From NCBI GenBank assembly GCA_964036275.1, contig OZ038434.1, forward strand, positions 21,627,879 through 21,691,878: a stretch of DNA of 64,000 bases, read 5' to 3'. A model generated the notes under the pieces. That model searched no databases and was not told the origin of the DNA. It worked only from the letters and a program-made list of their open reading frames with translations. Shown piece by piece: positions 33,984 to 46,799 of the stretch. A program made the translations under genes and the position numbers. The DNA is from Litoditis marina (Eukaryota > Nematoda > Chromadorea > Rhabditida > Rhabditidae). Position 1 is the stretch's first letter. Each line of letters opens with the position of its first letter.

Positions 33984-34235
33984 TTTGACACTTTTCAAAT
34001 CATCACTTTTCCATTTGGAAACTCTTGGAAGTAGTAATATTGTAGGTGCTTGAACCATGTCTCTTGGAATATAGGTTTTTGACACTTTTCAAATCATCAC
34101 TTTTCCATTTGAAAAACTCTTGGAAGTAGTAATATTGTAGGTGCTTGAACCATGTCTCTTGGAATATAGGTTTTTGACACATTTCAAATAATTACTTTTC
34201 CATTTGGAAACTTTTGAAGTAGCAGTATATCTGTT
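33984..34235. repeat. Tandem repeat, 94-95-bp unit, about 2.7 copies
   Basis: Units start near 33987, 34081 and 34176 (GACACTTTTCAAATCATCAC and variants), each including CTTGAACCATGTCTCTTGG. More diverged relatives of the unit appear between 33640 and 33960. Confidence 0.85.
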
Positions 34236-34507
34236 TGAAATGTGTGAGATGTTTATTCTTGTGATAACCGTGTTGTACTTTGATCAGTTTGTCATAATGT
34301 GATAATAAATGTTCCTCAACAATGTGTTTGTTTTTAAGTTCAAAATTATGGTTCCGGCTTTTAAAATCTTCCATAGTTGAAAGTGGGTGGCAATTGCAGA
34401 GACAGAAAACTACCACCGTATCCGAGTGATTTCGGGCGACACGGCCTCCTCATTTGGCACAAAACAGCGATATTTTTCACGAAGTACCAAAATACAGAAA
34501 ATTTGGC

Positions 34508-34559
34508 ACGTTTCCTGGTTTTCGGCGACTTTCCAAATTTTTTTAATTGACCCCGCCTT
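34508..34559 (-). repeat. Right terminal inverted repeat of the 6.46-kb element
   Basis: Perfect inverted match to 28096-28147; flanked by ATAT (34560-34563). Confidence 0.95.
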
Positions 34560-35531
34560 ATATGAAGATGTTTGATGAGAAAGAAACTGAAAGAAGCAAA
34601 AGTACAGCAATGAATGATAGGATTGAACTTAGTCATTGCAATACTGGCCTCCATGTATTTGGCTAGCACCATATGAAGAACGAGTACATCATTTGAGCAG
34701 TAATCATGAAGTTCGTTGATAAAATTGAATTCGCTGTTTTTGTTTTTCTCGTACCATTCAAGAAAAGACTTTTTGTTACTTTTCAACATATGATCAACGT
34801 TGTAGTACGACACATCTGGTAACGTGTCCAAATCGAGTTTGTAGTTTGATGGATGGTTCAATAAGAATGGAAATGTACCTTTTTTCAGTTCCGGGAATCC
34901 GAAGACTTCTGGTAGACTCGCAAGGGACATTGGCATGAATAGGAAGGAATCCTTGAAGGTGAGGTTGTTGTGCGTATCCTTTCCACTCGATTGAATTTGC
35001 ATATGAAATATTTTCATACCGTTTTTGACAAACCTAGGGATTATCGCTTTTTCCAGTAATGGGTAGAGCAGAAAATGCATATCAAACTTTGCTGCGTTGT
35101 GAGCTATCACAATAGCATTATCCAAGTCTTTGTCATAAAGAATAAAGTTGAGAAACTCTGTGACAACCACATGTTTTGGATTTCCCGAATAATGACGAAA
35201 AGAACCTTGCCTGTGAGTTTTGCAGCTGGAGCAGGGTACTGTAGGTTGTAGTTTGTAGCATTGATCGCACATCACTGAGTAGCACACGTAGTTGGCCCAT
35301 TGCTGTCCGTAGCTTTCCAGATCTTCTGCGTCATCGATAATCACCGTTTCGAAATCATAAACTACAATTTTGAACTTTTCTTGTTTTTCCAGTTTTTTTG
35401 CAACATCCTTGGCAGTAGGTGGTATCCAGCAGCAGTCGTGACTTTTGGGATTAACGTGACTGTTACAGTTTGAACAGTAGGCAGTCTGTCCGCATACGTG
35501 TTCTCCGGCGCGCAAGTTTTTCACGTTGTAT
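34560..35531 (-). pseudogene. Protein-primed DNA polymerase B, exonuclease-domain fragment
   Basis: About 320 codons. The 3'-5' exonuclease motifs are Exo I in VVYDFETVI, Exo II in AHNAAKFDMHFLL and Exo III in YCSNDVLVLH. A Cys/His-rich segment at the upstream end (CGQTAYCSNC...HDCC) is the last part of the zinc-binding region that precedes the exonuclease in Polinton polymerases. The downstream end is cut by the 6.46-kb element. The upstream end is cut at TTGTAT (35526-35531), where the minisatellite begins; the first codon that could be taken as a start is a GTG within the gene, not a true start. The missing upstream part is at 55157-56059. Confidence 0.9.
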
Positions 35532-38500
35532 AAAGTTTCATTTGCGAATACGATGTTTCATTTGCGAGTAATTGCGAATACGAAGTTTCATTTGCGAGTA
35601 ATTGCGAATACGAGGTTTCATTTGCGAATAATTGCGAATACGATGTTTCATTCACTAGTAATTGTGAATACGAAGTTTCATTTGCGAGTAATTGCGAATA
35701 CGAAGTTTCATTTGCGAGTAATTGCGAATACGAAGTTTCATTTGCGAATACTATGTTTCATTTGCGAATAATTGCGAATACGAAGTGTCATTTGCGAATA
35801 CGATGTTTCAATTGCGAGTAATTGCGAATACGAAGTTTCATTTGCGAGTAATTGCGAATACGAAGTTTCATTTGCGAGTAATTGCGAATACGAAGTTTCA
35901 TTTGCGAGTAATTGCGAATACGAGGTTTCATTTGCGAATAATTGCGAATACGATGTTTCATTTACGAGTAATTGCGAATACAAAGTTTCATTTGCGAGTA
36001 ATTGCGAATACGAAGTTTCATTTGCGAATACTATGTTTCATTTGCGAATAATTGCGAATACGAAGTTTCATTTGCGAGAAATTGCGAATACGAGGTTTTA
36101 TTTGCGAATGATTGCGAATACGATGTTTCATTTGCGAGTAATTGCGAATACGAAGTTTCATTTGCGAGTAATTGCGAATACGAAGTTTCATTTGCGAATA
36201 CGATGTTTCATTTGCGAATAATTGCGAATACGAAGTTTCATTTGCGAATACGATGTTTCAATTGCGAGTAATTGCGAATACGAAGTTTCATTTGCGAATA
36301 ATTGCGAATACGATGTTTCAATTGCGAGTAATTGCGAATACGAAGTTTCATTTGCGAGTAATTGCGAATACGAAGTTTCATTTGCGAGTAATCGCGAATA
36401 CGAGGTTTCATTTGCGAATAATTGCGAATACGATGTTTCATTTACGAGTAATTGCGAATACGAAGTTTCATTTGCGAGTAATTGCGAATACGAAGTTTCA
36501 TTTGCGAATACTATGTTTCATTTGCGAATAATTGCGAATACGAAGTGTCATTTGCGAATACGATGTTTCAATTGCGAGTAATTGCGAATACGAAGTTTCA
36601 TTTGCGAGTAATTGCGAATACGAAGTTTCATTTGCGAGTAATTGCGAATACGAAGTTTCATTTGCGAGTAATTGCGAATACGAGGTTTCATTTGCGAATA
36701 ATTGCGAATACGATGTTTCATTTACGAGTAATTGCGAATACAAAGTTTCATTTGCGAGTAATTGCGAATACGAAGTTTCATTTGCGAATACTATGTTTCA
36801 TTTGCGAATAATTGCGAATACGAAGTTTCATTTGCGAGAAATTGCGAATACGAGGTTTTATTTGCGAATGATTGCGAATACTATGTTTCATTTGCGAATA
36901 ATTGCGAATACGAAGTGTCATTTGCGAATACGATGTTTCAATTGCGAGTAATTGCGAATACGAAGTTTCATTTGCGAGTAATTGCGAATACGAAGTTTCA
37001 TTTGCGAGTAATTGCGAATACGAAGTTTCATTTGCGAGTAATTGCGAATACGAGGTTTCATTTGCGAATAATTGCGAATACGATGTTTCATTTACGAGTA
37101 ATTGCGAATACAAAGTTTCATTTGCGAGTAATTGCGAATACGAAGTTTCATTTGCGAATACTATGTTTCATTTGCGAATAATTGCGAATACGAAGTTTCA
37201 TTTGCGAGAAATTGCGAATACGAGGTTTTATTTGCGAATGATTGCGAATACGATGTTTCATTTGCGAGTAATTGCGAATACGAAGTTTCATTTGCGAGTA
37301 ATTGCGAATACGAAGTTTCATTTGCGAATACGATGTTTCATTTGCGAATAATTGCGAATACGAAGTTTCATTTGCGAATACGATGTTTCAATTGCGAGTA
37401 ATTGCGAATACAAAGTTTCATTTGCGAATAATTGCGAATACGATGTTTCAATTGCGAGTAATTGCGAATACGAAGTTTCATTTGCGAGTAATTGCGAATA
37501 CGAAGTTTCATTTGCGAGTAATCGCGAATACGAGGTTTCATTTGCGAATAATTGCGAATACGATGTTTCATTTACGAGTAATTGCGAATACGAAGTTTCA
37601 TTTGCGAGTAATTGCGAATACGAAGTTTCATTTGCGAATACTATGTTTCATTTGCGAATAATTGCGAATACGAAGTTTCATTTGCGAGTAATTGTGAATA
37701 CGAAGTTTCATTTGCGAGTAATTGCGAATACGAAGTTTCATTTGCGAGTAATTGCGAATACGAGGTTTCATTTGCGAATAATTGCGAATACGATGTTTCA
37801 TTTACGAGTAATTGCGAATACGAAGTTTCATTTGCGAGTAATTGCGAATACGAAGTTTCATTTGCGAATACGAAGTTTCATTTGCGAGTAATTGCGAATA
37901 CGAAGTTTCATTTGCGAGTAATTGTGAATACGAAGTTTCATTTGCGAGTAATTGCGAATACGAAGTTTTATTTGCGAGTAATTGCGAATACGAAGTTTCA
38001 TTTGCGAGAAATTGCGAATACGAGGTTTTATTTGCGAATAATTGCGAATACGATGTTTCATTTGCGAGTAATTGCGAATACGAAGTTTCATTTGCGAGTA
38101 ATTGCGAATACGAAGTTTCATTTGCGAATACGATGTTTCATTTGCGAATAATTGCGAATACGAAGTTTCATTTGCGAATACGATGTTTCATTTGCGAGTA
38201 ATTGCGAATACGAAGTTTCATTTGCGAGTAATTGCGAATACGAGGTTTCATTTGCGAATAATTGCGAATACGATGTTTCATTCACTAGTAATTGTGAATA
38301 CGAAGTTTCATTTGCGAGTAATTGCGAATACGAAGTTTCATTTGCGAGTAATTGCGAATACGAAGTTTCATTTGCGAATACTATGTTTCATTTGCGAATA
38401 ATTGCGAATACGAAGTGTCATTTGCGAATACGATGTTTCAATTGCGAGTAATTGCGAATACGAAGTTTCATTTGCGAGTAATTGCGAATACGAAGTTTCA

Positions 38501-41500
38501 TTTGCGAGTAATTGCGAATACGAAGTTTCATTTGCGAGTAATTGCGAATACGAGGTTTCATTTGCGAATAATTGCGAATACGATGTTTCATTTACGAGTA
38601 ATTGCGAATACAAAGTTTCATTTGCGAGTAATTGCGAATACGAAGTTTCATTTGCGAATACTATGTTTCATTTGCGAATAATTGCGAATACGAAGTTTCA
38701 TTTGCGAGAAATTGCGAATACGAGGTTTTATTTGCGAATGATTGCGAATACGATGTTTCATTTGCGAATAATTGCGAATACGAAGTTTCATTTGCGAATA
38801 CGATGTTTCAATTGCGAGTAATTGCGAATACGAAGTTTCATTTGCGAGTAATTGCGAATACGAAGTTTCATTTGCGAATACCATGTTTCATTTGCGAATA
38901 ATTGCGAATACGAAGTTTCATTTGCGAATACGAAGTTTCATTTGCGAGTAATTGCGAATACGAAGTTTCATTTGCGAGTAATTGTGAATACGAAGTTTCA
39001 TTTGCGAGTAATTGCGAATACGAAGTTTTATTTGCGAGTAATTGCGAATACGAAGTTTCATTTGCGAGAAATTGCGAATACGAGGTTTTATTTGCGAATA
39101 ATTGCGAATACGATGTTTCATTTGCGAGTAATTGCGAATACGAAGTTTCATTTGCGAGTAATTGCGAATACGAAGTTTCATTTGCGAATACGATGTTTCA
39201 TTTGCGAATAATTGCGAATACGAAGTTTCATTTGCGAATACGATGTTTCATTTGCGAGTAATTGCGAATACGAAGTTTCATTTGCGAGTAATTGCGAATA
39301 CGAGGTTTCATTTGCGAATAATTGCGAATACGATGTTTCATTCACTAGTAATTGTGAATACGAAGTTTCATTTGCGAGTAATTGCGAATACGAAGTTTCA
39401 TTTGCGAGTAATTGCGAATACGAAGTTTCATTTGCGAATACTATGTTTCATTTGCGAATAATTGCGAATACGAAGTGTCATTTGCGAATACGATGTTTCA
39501 ATTGCGAGTAATTGCGAATACGAAGTTTCATTTGCGAGCAATTGCGAATACGAAGTTTCATTTGCGAGTAATTGCGAATACGAAGTTTCATTTGCGAGTA
39601 ATTGCGAATACGAGGTTTCATTTGCGAATAATTGCGAATACGATGTTTCATTTACGAGTAATTGCGAATACAAAGTTTCATTTGCGAGTAATTGCGAATA
39701 CGAAGTTTCATTTGCGAATACTATGTTTCATTTGCGAATAATTGCGAATACGAAGTTTCATTTGCGAGAAATTGCGAATACGAGGTTTTATTTGCGAATG
39801 ATTGCGAATACGATGTTTCATTTGCGAGTAATTGCGAATACGAAGTTTCATTTGCGAGTAATTGCGAATACGAAGTTTCATTTGCGAATACGATGTTTCA
39901 TTTGCGAATAATTGCGAATACGAAGTTTCATTTGCGAATACGATGTTTCAATTGCGAGTAATTGCGAATACGAAGTTTCATTTGCGAGTAATTGCGAATA
40001 CGAAGTTTCATTTGCGAGTAATTGCGAATACGAGGTTTCATTTGCGAATAATTGCGAATACGATGTTTCATTTACGAGTAATTGCGAAAACGAAGTTTCA
40101 TTTGCGAGTAATTGCGAATACGAAGTTTCATTTGCGAATACTATGTTTCATTTGCGAGTAATTGCGAATACGAGGTTTTATTTGCGAATGATTGCGAATA
40201 CGAGGTTTCATTTGCGAATAATTGCGAATACGATGTTTCATTTACGAGTAATTGCGAATACGAAGTTTCATTTGCGAGTAATTGCGAATACGAAGTTTCA
40301 TTTGCGAATACGATGTTTCATTTGCGAATAATTGCGAATACGAAGTTTCATTTGCGAATACGATGTTTCAATTGCGAGTAATTGCGAATACGAAGTTTCA
40401 TTTGCGAGTAATTGCGAATACGAGGTTTCATTTGCGAATAATTGCGAATACGATGTTTCATTTACGAGTAATTGCGAATACAAAGTTTCATTTGCGAGTA
40501 ATTGCGAATACGAAGTTTCATTTGCGAATACTATGTTTCATTTGCGAATAATTGCGAATACGAAGTTTCATTTGCGAGAAATTGCGAATACGAGGTTTTA
40601 TTTGCGAATGATTGCGAATACGATGTTTCATTTGCGAGTAATTGCGAATACGAAGTTTCATTTACGAGTAATTGCGAATACGAAGTTTCATTTGCGAGTA
40701 ATTGCGAATACGAAGTTTCATTTGCGAATACTATGTTTCATTTGCGAATAATTGCGAATACGAAGTTTCATTTGCGAGAAATTGCGAATACGAGGTTTTA
40801 TTTGCGAATGATTGCGAATACGATGTTTCATTTGCGAGTAATTGCGAATACGAAGTTTCATTTACGAGTAATTGCGAATACGAAGTTTCATTTGCGAGTA
40901 ATTGCGAATACGATGTTTCATTTGCGAATAATTGCGAATACGAAGTTTCATTTGCGAATACGATGTTTCAATTGCGAGTAATTGCGAATACGAAGTTTCA
41001 TTTGCGAGTAATTGCGAATACGAAGTTTCATTTGCGAGTAATTGCGAATACGAGGTTTCATTTGCGAATAATTGCGAATACGATGTTTCATTTACGAGTA
41101 ATTGCGAATACGAAGTTTTATTTGCGAGTAATTGCGAATACGAAGTTTCATTTGCGAATACTATGTTTCATTTGCGAATAATTGCGAATACGAAGTTTCA
41201 TTTGCGAGTAATTGTGAATACGAAGTTTCATTTGCGAGTAATTGCGAATACGAAGTTTCATTTGCGAGTAATTGCGAATACGAGGTTTCATTTGCGAATA
41301 ATTGCGAATACGATGTTTCATTTACGAGTAATTGCGAATACGAAGTTTCATTTGCGAGTAATTGCGAATACGAAGTTTCATTTGCGAATACGAAGTTTCA
41401 TTTGCGAGTAATTGCGAATACGAAGTTTCATTTGCGAGTAATTGTGAATACGAAGTTTCATTTGCGAGTAATTGCGAATACGAAGTTTTATTTGCGAGTA

Positions 41501-44500
41501 ATTGCGAATACGAAGTTTCATTTGCGAGAAATTGCGAATACGAGGTTTTATTTGCGAATAATTGCGAATACGATGTTTCATTTGCGAGTAATTGCGAATA
41601 CGAAGTTTCATTTGCGAGTAATTGCGAATACGAAGTTTCATTTGCGAATACGATGTTTCATTTGCGAATAATTGCGAATACGAAGTTTCATTTGCGAATA
41701 CGATGTTTCATTTGCGAGTAATTGCGAATACGAAGTTTCATTTGCGAGTAATTGCGAATACGAGGTTTCATTTGCGAATAATTGCGAATACGATGTTTCA
41801 TTCACTAGTAATTGTGAATACGAAGTTTCATTTGCGAGTAATTGCGAATACGAAGTTTCATTTGCGAGTAATTGCGAATACGAAGTTTCATTTGCGAATA
41901 CTATGTTTCATTTGCGAATAATTGCGAATACGAAGTGTCATTTGCGAATACGATGTTTCAATTGCGAGTAATTGCGAATACGAAGTTTCATTTGCGAGTA
42001 ATTGCGAATACGAAGTTTCATTTGCGAGTAATTGCGAATACGAAGTTTCATTTGCGAGTAATTGCGAATACGAGGTTTCATTTGCGAATAATTGCGAATA
42101 CGATGTTTCATTTACGAGTAATTGCGAATACAAAGTTTCATTTGCGAGTAATTGCGAATACGAAGTTTCATTTGCGAATACTATGTTTCATTTGCGAATA
42201 ATTGCGAATGCGAAGTTTCATTTGCGAGAAATTGCGAATACGAGGTTTTATTTGCGAATGATTGCGAATACGATGTTTCATTTGCGAATAATTGCGAATA
42301 CGAAGTTTCATTTGCGAATACGATGTTTCAATTGCGAGTAATTGCGAATACGAAGTTTCATTTGCGAGTAATTGCGAATACGAGGTTTCATTTGCGAATA
42401 ATTGCGAATACGATGTTTCATTTACGAGTAATTGCGAATACGAAGTTTCATTTGCGAGTAATTGCGAATACGAAGTTTCATTTGCGAATACTATGTTTCA
42501 TTTGCGAATAATTGCGAATACGAAGTTTCATTTGCGAATACGAAGTTTCATTTGCGAGTAATTGCGAATACGCAGTTTCATTTGCGAGTAATTGTGAATA
42601 CGAAGTTTCATTTGCGAGTAATTGCGAATACGAAGTTTTATTTGCGAGTAATTGCGAATACGAAGTTTCATTTGCGAGAAATTGCGAATACGAGGTTTTA
42701 TTTGCGAATAATTGCGAATACGATGTTTCATTTGCGAGTAATTGCGAATACGAAGTTTCATTTGCGAGTAATTGCGAATACGAAGTTTCATTTGCGAATA
42801 CGATGTTTCATTTGCGAATAATTGCGAATACGAAGTTTCATTTGCGAATACGATGTTTCATTTGCGAGTAATTGCGAATACGAAGTTTCATTTGCGAGTA
42901 ATTGCGAATACGAGGTTTCATTTGCGAATAATTGCGAATACGATGTTTCATTCACTAGTAATTGTGAATACGAAGTTTCATTTGCGAGTAATTGCGAATA
43001 CGAAGTTTCATTTGCGAGTAATTGCGAATACGAAGTTTCATTTGCGAATACTATGTTTCATTTGCGAATAATTGCGAATACGAAGTGTCATTTGCGAATA
43101 CGATGTTTCAATTGCGAGTAATTGCGAATACGAAGTTTCATTTGCGAGTAATTGCGAATACGAAGTTTCATTTGCGAGTAATTGCGAATACGAAGTTTCA
43201 TTTGCGAGTAATTGCGAATACGAGGTTTCATTTGCGAATAATTGCGAATACGATGTTTCATTTACGAGTAATTGCGAATACAAAGTTTCATTTGCGAGTA
43301 ATTGCGAATACGAAGTTTCATTTGCGAATACTATGTTTCATTTGCGAATAATTGCGAATACGATGTTTCATTCACTAGTAATTGTGAATACGAAGTTTCA
43401 TTTGCGAGTAATTGCGAATACGAAGTTTCATTTGCGAGTAATTGCGAATACGAAGTTTCATTTGCGAATACTATGTTTCATTTGCGAATAATTGCGAATA
43501 CGAAGTGTCATTTGCGAATACGATGTTTCAATTGCGAGTAATTGCGAATACGAAGTTTCATTTGCGAGTAATTGCGAATACGAAGTTTCATTTGCGAGTA
43601 ATTGCGAATACGAAGTTTCATTTGCGAGTAATTGCGAATACGAGGTTTCATTTGCGAATAATTGCGAATACGATGTTTCATTTACGAGTAATTGCGAATA
43701 CAAAGTTTCATTTGCGAGTAATTGCGAATACGAAGTTTCATTTGCGAATACTATGTTTCATTTGCGAATAATTGCGAATACGAAGTTTCATTTGCGAGAA
43801 ATTGCGAATACGAGGTTTTATTTGCGAATGATCGCGAATACGATGTTTCATTTGCGAGTAATTGCGAATACGAAGTTTCATTTGCGAGTAATTGCGAATA
43901 CGAAGTTTCATTTGCGAATACGATGTTTCATTTGCGAATAATTGCGAATACGAAGTTTCATTTGCGAATACGATGTTTCAATTGCGAGTAATTGCGAATA
44001 CGAAGTTTCATTTGCGAGTAATTGCGAATACGAAGTTTCATTTGCGAGTAATTGCGAATACGAGGTTTCATTTGCGAATAATTGCGAATACGATGTTTCA
44101 TTTACGAGTAATTGCGAATACGAAGTTTCATTTGCGAGTAATTGCGAATACGAAGTTTCATTTGCGAGTAATTGCGAATACGAAGTTTCATTTGCGAGTA
44201 ATTGCGAATACGAGGTTTCATTTGCGAATAATTGCGAATACGATGTTTCATTTACGAGTAATTGCGAATACGAAGTTTCATTTGCGAGTAATTGCGAATA
44301 CGAAGTTTCATTTGCGAATACTATGTTTCATTTGCGAGTAATTGCGAATACGAAGTGTCATTTGCGAATACGATGTTTCAATTGCGAGTAATTGCGAATA
44401 CGAAGTTTCATTTGCGAGTAATTGCGAATACGAAGTTTCATTTGCGAGTAATTGCGAATACGAAGTTTCATTTGCGAGTAATTGCGAATACGAGGTTTCA

Positions 44501-45301
44501 TTTGCGAATAATTGCGAATACGATGTTTCATTTACGAGTAATTGCGAATACAAAGTTTCATTTGCGAGTAATTGCGAATACGAAGTTTCATTTGCGAATA
44601 CTATGTTTCATTTGCGAATAATTGCGAATGCGAAGTTTCATTTGCGAGAAATTGCGAATACGAGGTTTTATTTGCGAATGATTGCGAATACGATGTTTCA
44701 TTTGCGAATAATTGCGAATACGAAGTTTCATTTGCGAATACGATGTTTCAATTGCGAGTAATTGCGAATACGAAGTTTCATTTGCGAGTAATTGCGAATA
44801 CGAGGTTTCATTTGCGAATAATTGCGAATACGATGTTTCATTTACGAGTAATTGCGAATACGAAGTTTCATTTGCGAGTAATTGCGAATACGAAGTTTCA
44901 TTTGCGAATACTATGTTTCATTTGCGAATAATTGCGAATACGAAGTTTCATTTGCGAATACGAAGTTTCATTTGCGAGTAATTGCGAATACGCAGTTTCA
45001 TTTGCGAGTAATTGTGAATACGAAGTTTCATTTGCGAGTAATTGCGAATACGAAGTTTTATTTGCGAGTAATTGCGAATACGAAGTTTCATTTGCGAGAA
45101 ATTGCGAATACGAGGTTTTATTTGCGAATAATTGCGAATACGATGTTTCATTTGCGAGTAATTGCGAATACGAAGTTTCATTTGCGAGTAATTGCGAATA
45201 CGAAGTTTCATTTGCGAATACGATGTTTCATTTGCGAATAATTGCGAATACGAAGTTTCATTTGCGAATACGATGTTTCATTTGCGAGTAATTGCGAATA
45301 C
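35532..45301. repeat. 9.8-kb minisatellite built from strict 10-bp blocks (20- and 30-bp units)
   Basis: The array uses three kinds of 10-base block: CGAAGTTTCA (variants with CGAT, CGAG, CTAT, CAAA), TTTGCGARTA and ATTGCGAATA. They join as 30-bp units (A-B-C) or 20-bp units (A-B). Across the array I saw substitutions but no length change other than whole blocks. A rare variant block, TTCACTAGTA, marks larger units at 35651, 38281, 39341, 41801, 42951 and 43371; blocks of about 1.06, 1.15 and 2.42 kb are repeated nearly exactly. The many open frames on both strands (10-residue repeats such as FHLRVIANTK) are by-products of the periodicity. The array begins directly at a break in the polymerase gene. 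Confidence 0.97.
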
Positions 45302-45501
45302 NNNNNNNNNNNNNNNNNNNNNNNNNNNNNNNNNNNNNNNNNNNNNNNNNNNNNNNNNNNNNNNNNNNNNNNNNNNNNNNNNNNNNNNNNNNNNNNNNNN
45401 NNNNNNNNNNNNNNNNNNNNNNNNNNNNNNNNNNNNNNNNNNNNNNNNNNNNNNNNNNNNNNNNNNNNNNNNNNNNNNNNNNNNNNNNNNNNNNNNNNNN
45501 N
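45302..45501. other. Assembly gap (200 N)
   Basis: Two hundred N bases at the junction of the minisatellite and the palindrome. The round number suggests a gap of unknown true size. It hides the left boundary of the palindrome. Confidence 0.99.
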
Positions 45502-45649
45502 GCCATTGTGTGGCAGAAAATACTGTATTTTCCAAGAATATTTCTAGTTCTTATCTTTAGTCACTCTATAGAATCCCAGTTAAGAGAAGTTACTTGAAAA
45601 AAGTGTAAAATGCCTAGAAACTCATAGAAGTTGGCTTTAACCAAGGACA

Positions 45650-46051
45650 TCACACAGAGAATCTAAGCTCAATATGAAAATATAAACAATGTATACAATC
45701 CCAGAAATCAATGGACATTGGACAATGGACAATGGAAATCAATGGACATAAAGTCAATATGAAACACTCTGAAGTTAGTATAATAGACTGAACCGAAGAA
45801 CAGCAGAATATCTTGAAGCAAGTTATGAACAAACATCTATACAGCAGATTTTCCGCCCTAGGTATCTGAGTTGTGAATGCCTGTGAAGAATCTCTAAGTC
45901 CCTCTAGTGTTTCCATACTCTCGTGATTCTCGCTCTGCGAAAAAATCTCTATTTCTCTAGCAATATCTTCATGAGATGTTAGGAAAACCCCGCCACTATG
46001 ACTGAGTTCCACATGGTTACGAAGCGTAATAAGATACACTGATATAAACAC
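45650..46051 (-). other. Possible coding segment without a start codon
   Basis: An open frame with protein-like composition (GGVFLTSHEDIAREIEIFSQSE, ESMETLEGLRDSSQ) lies downstream of the zinc-finger gene on the same strand. It has no ATG; the only in-frame starts are GTG. The acidic part covers about 50 residues, after which the frame turns hydrophobic and loses coding character. The same frame is open in the right arm (ending at 53896). It may be an exon. No function is assigned. Confidence 0.25.
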
Positions 46052-46130
46052 GTCTTTAATTTAATAGTTTTTCATAGTAAAGACGCAAAACCCACAAACA
46101 CTCAACTTCAACTTACAACCTACAAACTTT

Positions 46131-46170
46131 CGGAAACGGAGCGGTCACAACAAGTGATCGCGTAGTGTCC
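46131..46170 (+). repeat. Recurring hairpin module, copy a
   Basis: CGGAAACGGAGCGGTCAC, then AACAA, then GTGATCGCGTAGTG. GCGGTCAC can pair with GTGATCGC. Mirrored in the right arm at 53376-53415. Related copies are at 48790, 49568 and 54799. Confidence 0.7.
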
Positions 46171-46249
46171 GTTCTTTTTCAACGACACAGAGTTTTCAAT
46201 CACACAGAGTTTTCGAATACACAGAAAATACAGGACAAATCATGAATAT

Positions 46250-46648
46250 TTATCTGGAGTAGTATACATAAGTTACGAATTTGGTATCAAAATTAGCGTT
46301 TTTCTCAGATAAAGTATCAACGACTTCAGTTATTTCTCTTCCCTCAGAGAGGTCACCCAGTTCAGTTGCAGTCAATTCTTCTTTTCCCGATGAAGTAGCA
46401 ACCGTGGGATTTCCTACATCTTTCGGAGTCTTCGAAATGAGAGTGTTTACCAGATTATTGGAATCAGTATGCACACGTTTGAGATAGGAAGAATGGTTCT
46501 TAAAGCGAATGATAAAGTCTTTGGGGGAAAGATTCAAAGAAGGGACTTCTAGTCCGTAATAATGTGCGTGAATGTGAGATAGTCTTCTCTGTTTGGTTGA
46601 GAAAAACTTGTCACATAGGGTACAATAAGTAGCACAGAGAGAATGCAT
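46250..46648 (-). CDS. C2H2 zinc-finger protein of the palindromic element, intact copy
   Basis: The 132 residues from the first ATG are homologous over their ends to the Maverick zinc-finger protein at 12208-12627. Shared features are one finger C-x2-C-x12-H-x3-H (YCTLCDKF...SHIHAH), then LNLSPKDFIIRFKNHSS, a divergent acidic Ser/Thr/Glu-rich middle, and a tail ending DTKFVTYVYYSR. The strongly conserved short tail in two otherwise divergent proteins suggests a binding motif. An in-frame TTG extension upstream is not used. This copy is intact, while the right-arm copy has lost one base, so this is the one that could still make protein. Confidence 0.75.
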   Translation of the reverse strand: MHSLCATYCTLCDKFFSTKQRRLSHIHAHYYGLEVPSLNLSPKDFIIRFKNHSSYLKRVHTDSNNLVNTLISKTPKDVGNPTVATSSGKEELTATELGDLSEGREITEVVDTLSEKNANFDTKFVTYVYYSR

Positions 46649-46799
46649 GACCGACCGCTCACAACACAATTAGATATTTAAATTATCAAATAGCACTAAA
46701 TAGTTGTATTGATGTAGTTTTTTTCAATTGCGTACAATTGCACTCCATAAACTCAGATTAAGGTAACCACAGAACTATTTACAGCTCTGTCATCTCATA

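Larger units (their letters stand above)
28096..34559. mobile_element. 6,464-bp non-autonomous element with 52-bp terminal inverted repeats
   Basis: The ends (28096-28147 and 34508-34559) are perfect inverted copies beginning AAGGCGGGGTCAATT. The flanks read ATAT on both sides (28092-28095 and 34560-34563). Because of the palindromic ends this can equally be read as a TA duplication with ends starting TAAGGCGG, so a Tc1/mariner-like origin cannot be excluded. The element lies inside the polymerase gene. I found no transposase in the interior, so it must have been mobilised in trans. It contains two tandem-repeat tracts and perhaps remnants of a spliced gene. Perfect terminal identity suggests a recent insertion. 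Confidence 0.9.

Noticed and set aside
35532..45301. Dozens of overlapping open frames on both strands encoding 10-residue repeats
   Set aside because: They follow directly from a 30-base period and lack any independent support; frames break wherever a 20-base unit occurs.
35532..45301. CRISPR-like array
   Set aside because: No unique spacers; the intervening blocks are themselves repeated, and the genome is eukaryotic.
46281..46487. Frame antisense to the zinc-finger gene
   Set aside because: The sense frame has a homologue in the Maverick; the antisense frame is its shadow.
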